A stretch of 21,568 bases of DNA from contig QANT01005022.1 of the NCBI GenBank assembly GCA_003254885.1, positions 1-21,568 of the forward strand, in the 5' to 3' direction. The position numbers were made by a program, and so were the translations under genes. This stretch comes from Purshia tridentata (Eukaryota > Streptophyta > Magnoliopsida > Rosales > Rosaceae). The notes under the pieces were generated by a model, which was given only the letters and a program-made list of their open reading frames with translations, did no database searches and had not been told where the DNA came from. Shown here piece by piece: positions 17,346 to 21,568 of the stretch. Position 1 is the first letter of the stretch. Every line of letters starts with the position of its first letter.

Positions 17346-19538
17346 CTACACAGAATGAAATCATAACCAAATTTGATGAGAATAGATTAATTATTTATGC
17401 AATTCTATATAAAATCTTGGGGTTGGGTGTCAGCAGTAAATTAGTCTAAAAGAGAAACATATCTTGGCTTTGTTATCTAATGTTATCTTTTTGAGCTTCA
17501 ACTTAAGGTTTGAAAGTGATATATACAGGCAATATAAATGACTATATGTATTTGAATAAATTTGTTCATTCACACTTACCTTTCTTAATGATAGTTAATG
17601 TTACTTGCAATGCATTATTTTCGGTATTCTGTTTTAAGAATAGGAAATCAGACTGTCATATACCATTTGATAAGATGTAATTTTCACTAGACTTGAGTAT
17701 TAGATTGGCTATAACAAAAACTTCCACTTTGGTCCATATACTTTAACGAAACTTCTTTTTTGGTATCATTCTTTCGATTTTGACAATTCAATCTCTACCA
17801 TCTACAATTGCTATCCAGTTTCTCAATTTTAAAAATAAAAAAAAATAGTAAAATGAATTAAAAAAATTTTTATTTATATGTTTTAACTTTTAAAATTGTT
17901 ATATTTTATTTTTTTCAGAAATTATTAATTATGAAATGTCTAAAATACTTCTTCATATGCTATGCACGTTACATTCGAGTCTAAAAAATAAATAGATTTA
18001 ACAATTTAGACTTACTTGCAAAATTGTCAAAATTGTCAAAATTTAAGCTTAATGAAAGTACATGACCAAAATTGTCAAAATTTAAAAAACAGGGACCAAA
18101 GTGAAAGTTTTGTTAAATTACATGGACCAAAAATTAATATAGGTATAACTATATTGTTAAAGTTTTGTCAATGGGTGCATAACTATATATTCAAAACAAA
18201 TTTAGGTTAGGGATAACCTAGTTGGATGAGCCGTAGAATTTATCCCATACACCCAAGTTTGATACCTCTCCTCCCGAATAAAATAAAATTTAACTATAAT
18301 CATAATAGTTGCTAATTAATATGTAAATAATGCATACCCAATAAAATAATAAGCAGATGATGACTGTCGATGCACCTCTGTCCACTATCCTTGGTGTAAA
18401 ATTTGTTTTCTTTGTAACCTTTGTTGCAACTACAAGAATAATATCCAGGTCTATTGTGGCAGGTCGACCCGGTACCGCAGGGGTTTTTATTGCACTCATC
18501 AACATCTGAAAAGAAAGGAAAAGTACATATTATGAGGTGAAATCTGAATTTTGAGCTTTCCCAGATGCAACTACTTACTTAAGGCTTACCCATTTAAACT
18601 AGTATTAAAAGTGTGTGTTTGAATAAAGAATATGGATCATCACCTTGGCAACCTTCTGGGAGATATGGGTTTCCTTGGTAACCTTGCAAGCACTGGCAAA
18701 TGTAACCATTCCGATTGTGGTGTTTGACACACTCGCTTTTTCCTTTGCATGCATAATCCTCCCTCTTTTTAGCTACATCACATGTGAGATTATCCCCAAT
18801 TGCCCAATCAAGAATCATTGGGAGTTTCTCTATGTTCTTCAGTTGTTCCAAGCTTTCAGAAGAGAAGCTGAAGGAGCCGTTTCGAACAACGAAGGCGTAG
18901 CTGCAGGGGTTAAACTCCCATAAACCCTCCTCCCTATGATTGTTGAAGCTATCCACTTCCACAGTTTGATTTTTAAGTCCACTGGGGATGGGAATTTGGC
19001 AACACCCAATGCCAGAGCAAGAGGACACGTTAACGCCTTTAAGGTTCTTACAATAGGATAAGCACCCAGTAATATACATTTCCTTGTATGCTCGGAAGCC
19101 TTTGAAAAATGCATAAATGTCACAGCCAACTCCCATGAATACATTTTTGGTGTTTGAGATGATGAAAGGAGGCCAAACCGAAGCAGTGATAGAAATGGTT
19201 TGCTCACCCTGCTTGTTATAACAATCTCGGGCTACGAACTGCTCTATTTGCAAGTCACCGTCGGGCAGGGATATGTTGGTAATTTCGACATCACTATCCC
19301 CCCAGAATGCTGTTGGGGGGTCATTGGATTTGTTACAAGTGACAACAAATCCTTTATGTGTCTGTGGCAAGTAACAACCATCACCTATGCCAAATGGGTA
19401 TGGAATTGTGAGATTACCACACTTGGTTATGCAGTCAGACTTGATGGCCAATTGTTTAGGCAGGAGCTCTTGAGCTGCTGCTAACATTAGCAAAGAGAGT
19501 TGTGTGATAAGCATAAGTTTCCTCCCATGTAAGGCCAT
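16099..19538 (-). CDS. Wall-associated receptor kinase-like protein (3 exons)
   Basis: Model: join of 19538-18644, 18505-18338 and 17345-16099; both introns are GT-AG and phase 1; total 2310 bp, 769 residues, normal for WAK/WAKL. Residues 1-23 form a signal peptide. A GUB_WAK domain (from C36; CGNLTIPYPFGIG) and a GCCQ motif (178-181) follow, then an EGF-like module (264-297) and a calcium-type EGF starting DVDEC (299-303), a membrane helix (about 349-371) and a Ser/Thr kinase. Kinase residues are intact: glycine loop GEGAYG (430-435), K451, E468, HRD (D553), N558, DFG (D571), so it should be an active RD kinase. The family sits in the plasma membrane, binds wall pectin or oligogalacturonides, and signals in growth and defence. 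The start at 19538 is chosen because the signal peptide begins there; an in-frame extension to 19604 adds 22 non-signal residues. No stop or frameshift is seen. Ligand and WAK-versus-WAKL class are not determined. Confidence 0.92.
17728..18131. mobile_element. MITE-like inverted-repeat element in kinase intron 2
   Basis: The left end TTTGGTCCATATACTTTAAC recurs inverted at the right end (GTTAAATTACATGGACCAAA, 18112-18131). The similarity continues inward for about 70 bases through AAACTT..TTTGGT and ATTTTGACAATT on both arms, giving a foldback of about 400 bp with no coding. The TTTGGTCC-type ends are common in plant repeats. I could not fix a target duplication, so the family is open. Confidence 0.55.
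18205..18295 (+). mobile_element. Possible tRNA-derived SINE fragment in kinase intron 2
   Basis: TAACCTAGTTGG (18214-18225) resembles a pol III A box, and AAGTTTGATACC (18255-18266) resembles a B box, 29 bases apart as in tRNA genes. An A-rich tail follows. It lies antisense to the kinase gene. Both boxes depart from consensus, so it is probably an old copy. Confidence 0.4.
18338..18505 (-). other. Exon 2 of the WAK-like gene (calcium-binding EGF)
   Basis: Acceptor CTTTTCAG ends at 18506. The exon encodes DVDECNKNPCGTGSTC and on to CIDSHHLLIILL, a complete six-cysteine EGF with the calcium-binding DVDE start, and ends one base into a Gly codon at the donor TTGG|GTATGC. One EGF per exon is the usual WAK layout. 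It is too short to stand out as a long open frame. Confidence 0.88.
18644..19538 (-). other. Exon 1 of the WAK-like gene (signal peptide, GUB_WAK, first EGF)
   Basis: Ends after EGCQ at the donor CCAAG|GTGATG (GT at 18643-18642), leaving one base of the next codon. It encodes residues 1-298. The phase fits exon 2, where AT completes GAT (Asp). Intron 1 is 138 bp. Confidence 0.88.
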
Positions 19539-19953
19539 GAAAGTAACCACTTCTTTTCTTTCTGTTTTGTATTGGCCAAGTTTTATGAGTAAAGTGGTAA
19601 GCAAGCCTGGCCTTATTTGTAGGCATATGGAAGTAATTTATCGATATGGAACAATAATGGAAGGGAGAGGCATATTGAATTATTGATCAACTAGATTCAT
19701 TTGAGGGAAAATTTCTTCCTCATCTTTTACTCGATCACTTTTCTATTAATATCATTTTCTCAGTCCACGTTTGTCACGATGCTGGGTCACTTCACTAACA
19801 TCAATCATCACCAAAAGCCAAAAAAAGTAACTACTTTTGAATTAAAAGCATTATGATAATTGATAACATGCTACTTTCAATATTCCAAGACCCTTTTTTA
19901 TTTTACTTTTCTTTCTATCTAAGCTGTTGTGGATTACAGATAGGATGATATGA

Positions 19954-19961
19954 TGACGTCA
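19954..19961. promoter_or_regulatory. TGACGTCA bZIP (TGA-factor/CRE-type) site
   Basis: A perfect palindrome within TGATGACGTCAGCA, about 416 bases upstream of the kinase ATG. TGA-class bZIP factors bind such sequences, and through NPR1 they mediate salicylic acid responses; several WAK genes are known to respond to salicylic acid. That link here is inference. Confidence 0.5.
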
Positions 19962-20040
19962 GCAAATTGAAGTTTTGCTGAGCTAACCTATTGCGACTAT
20001 TTGGAAAGAAATCCCACCCATGCATGACTATAAATTTTGG

Positions 20041-20064
20041 GGTCAACATCAAATTTATAGTCAA
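20041..20064 (-). promoter_or_regulatory. Pair of W-boxes (WRKY sites)
   Basis: The minus strand carries TTGACC (20041-20046) and TTGACT (20059-20064), both full TTGACY W-boxes. They lie within a direct repeat GTCAACATC (20042-20050 and 20060-20068) with an 18-base period. Paired W-boxes are frequent in defence gene promoters. Confidence 0.5.
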
Positions 20065-20068
20065 CATC

Positions 20069-20963
20069 GACTAGTAATTTTTTCTCACTAGATTGAAATG
20101 CTGTTAAAATGTAAATCAGACCACTGCTTAAATAGGATTATATTTTAAAATGAATTCTTAATTCTCAATTTAATAACATAGCATATCTGATATCTTACAA
20201 GAAATGATTTAGTTAATGTATTGTTTACCTCTTAAATTAATTGTTGTTTCATAAGAGTATGAGGGTTGGACCATGGGCAAACCCGTGACTCATCAAACTA
20301 TCACATAGTTTCTGAGACTCACTGCCAGCTCGCAACTAACACTTAGGTCAAATCGGAACACATTGAAAAAATATATATCTTGGAATTGAAACCCATATAA
20401 TCTGTTTATAATGAGTCATTTTTATGATTCTAATCTCTTTTGTGGGAGAAGACCTCTATGAGTTGAATCTCCCATAGTTGATAAAAAATAATTATACGTA
20501 ACAATTAATTAAAAATAGAATGTTTCTGTTTCCACCTCTCTGTCTTAATTTTTCACTAATATTTTAATAAAAAATAATAGCAAATTTATCCTTTTGTAAA
20601 ATGACTTTTAAAGACTTGACTTAAAAAAAAGGGAAATAAATCTATTTTATCCAACCCTCCCTACTCAAACACCTTCTTACAACCACTTAAACTCCATAAA
20701 CCCTAAAATAATTTCTTTTCTTTTTCTCATTATCATTATTTCAAACACTACTATAAAACTAAATCATTGTTAACATTACTAAACGTTATAAAGAATTTGG
20801 AATTGAGGTTATCAAATTGATGAGGAATATGTGGAATTCCATACAAATTTTATAGTTTAGTTAAGTGATTTTCAATCTCACGCTAGAGGCAGAGCATATC
20901 ATGCTCTAATATTCTCTTTCACATGCCATTTTCATTCACATCCACCCCCATTACCTCTTTCTC

Positions 20964-20999
<36 letters not shown>

Positions 21000-21339
21000 N
21001 TTTTGCCATGGTTTCAGAAGTTGTTGGTGACCATATAGGTCTTGATGTGGTCCATGTTCCCCTTTTCTTTTATATTTGTCAAAGAATCATACACATGCTA
21101 GAGTCCAATAGTAAAATCATTCTCTTGATACTAATATTTAATTAGCCATGTCAACATTTTGAGGTACACTTTGTAGAACATGAGATATTTAATGATGTCT
21201 TATATATATAATTGGAGTGGTTTCCATATATGTTAAACATTTTCTTCTGACTAGATTATGGCAGTCAAAGACATGAGCATACAACAAATTACCCATTTTT
21301 TGTTGGTAGTGTAAGAACATGTCGGAAATTCAAAATCAC
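20069..21339. other. AT-rich intergenic region, no gene seen
   Basis: No open frame with recognisable content. It contains a small perfect hairpin AGAGCAT/ATGCTCT (20891-20907) and the poly-T/N tract. It separates the functional kinase gene from its truncated duplicate. Confidence 0.5.
20967..21004. repeat. Poly-T tract with one unresolved base
   Basis: Thirty-three T, then N at 21000, then four T. The N shows that the assembly could not resolve the homopolymer length, so local spacing is unreliable. It may be the A-tail of a minus-strand retroposon, but no body is recognised. Confidence 0.8.
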
Positions 21340-21537
21340 TGCTTATGCAAATTGAGGCAGCTGCTGCTTTTGAGCTGCTGCTAACATTAGCAAAGAGAGT
21401 TGTGTGATGAGCATAAGTTTTCACCCATGTAAGGCCATGAAAGTAACCACTTCTTTTCTTTCTATTTTGTATTGGCCAAGTTTTATGAGTAAAGCGGTAG
21501 CAACTGGCATGCAAGCCTGGCCTTATTTGTAGGCATA
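21340..21537 (-). pseudogene. Truncated duplicate of the WAK-like gene 5' end
   Basis: Positions 21371-21537 match 19471-19627 with about five mismatches and a ~10-base indel by my hand alignment (~97%); weaker similarity continues to about 21340. It covers the leader, the start codon (21436-21438) and the signal peptide MALHG...KLMLITQLSLLMLAAAQ. Codon 6 is a TGA where the intact gene has AGG, and after AAAQ the reading leaves the family sequence and stops. The ectodomain and kinase exons are missing. It is a recent tandem duplicate reduced to a stub. The outer end is cut by a hAT-like terminus at 21538. Confidence 0.85.
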
Positions 21538-21568
21538 CAGGGCCGGCCCTGAAGGGGTGCACGGGGTG
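21538..21568 (+). mobile_element. hAT-like transposon terminus, element runs off the window
   Basis: CAGGGCCGGCCCTGAAGG starts exactly where the duplicate loses its match to the intact gene (TAGGCATA then TGG in the intact copy, CAGGG here). CAGGGCCGGCCCTG is a typical hAT terminal inverted repeat. The eight bases before it, TAGGCATA (21530-21537), are the predicted target duplication. Only 31 bases of the element are visible. Confidence 0.6.

Larger units (their letters stand above)
19539..20068 (-). promoter_or_regulatory. Upstream region of the WAK-like gene
   Basis: No gene lies here. The first ~90 bases upstream of the ATG are shared with the duplicate at 21439-21537. I see no clear TATA box; CAAATAAG on the minus strand near 19612-19620 is a weak candidate. 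Two W-boxes and one TGACGTCA palindrome lie 400-530 bases upstream of the ATG and are listed separately. Confidence 0.5.

Noticed and set aside
19539..19604. Upstream extension of the WAK reading frame by 22 residues
   Set aside because: The extension is not signal-like and places the signal peptide internally. The ATG at 19538 fits the family, and its start codon is shared with the duplicate.
20443..20474. TGGGAG...CTCCCA inverted repeat
   Set aside because: Six-base arms with a 20-base loop are expected by chance in a window this size.
21251..21562. Minus-strand frame of 103 codons covering the WAK stub
   Set aside because: It is in a different frame from the WAK reading and runs into the hAT terminus; a by-product of the pseudogene.

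Overview
This is a eudicot plant nuclear genome window, AT-rich and dense in transposable elements. The evidence is one intron-bearing wall-associated kinase (WAK-type) gene, a Ty1/copia element of Tork/Tnt1 type, long LTRs resembling Gypsy Del/Tekay chromovirus LTRs, and CACTA and hAT termini. A single N beside a long poly-T run marks a draft assembly. I cannot name the species.

Layout. 1-455: no gene. 456-2535: a ~2.1 kb solo LTR, probably minus-oriented, flanked by a perfect CAAAA duplication. 2541-3052: AT-rich spacer with a short tandem repeat. 3053-3701 and 5363 to about 6670: two halves of what looks like another minus-oriented LTR, split by a ~1.66 kb non-autonomous CACTA element (3702-5362) that carries gene-leader-like DNA. 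6900-7298: a possible 5' exon and donor site of a broken gene. 7299-15491: a dead Ty1/copia element with two LTRs of about 0.64 kb, gag/protease/integrase/RT/RNase H broken by stops and frameshifts, and a 2.4 kb solo LTR (11430-13827) inserted in its RNase H region with a 5-bp duplication. 15492-16098: spacer with trinucleotide repeats. 16099-19538 (minus): a WAK-like receptor kinase of three exons whose phases all fit, 769 codons, with a MITE-like and a SINE-like insertion in intron 2. 19539-21340: its upstream region, holding a TGACGTCA site, two W-boxes and a poly-T/N tract. 21340-21537: a truncated, ~97% identical copy of the WAK 5' end, cut by a hAT-like terminus at 21538 that runs off the window.

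How it fits together. The only gene that looks functional is the WAK-like kinase, which joins a cysteine-rich extracellular part to a cytoplasmic Ser/Thr kinase. The rest is layered transposon history: the copia element landed in a possible gene, decayed, and received a solo LTR; a CACTA element split an older LTR; and a tandem WAK duplicate was reduced to a stub and cut by a hAT.

The most unusual signal is in the copia element. The place where a tRNA primer-binding site should lie holds no initiator-Met tRNA complement. Instead, two bases after the 5' LTR, there is a perfect 15-base complement of the element's own U5 region. This raises the possibility of self- or trans-priming, or of a conserved U5-leader structure.
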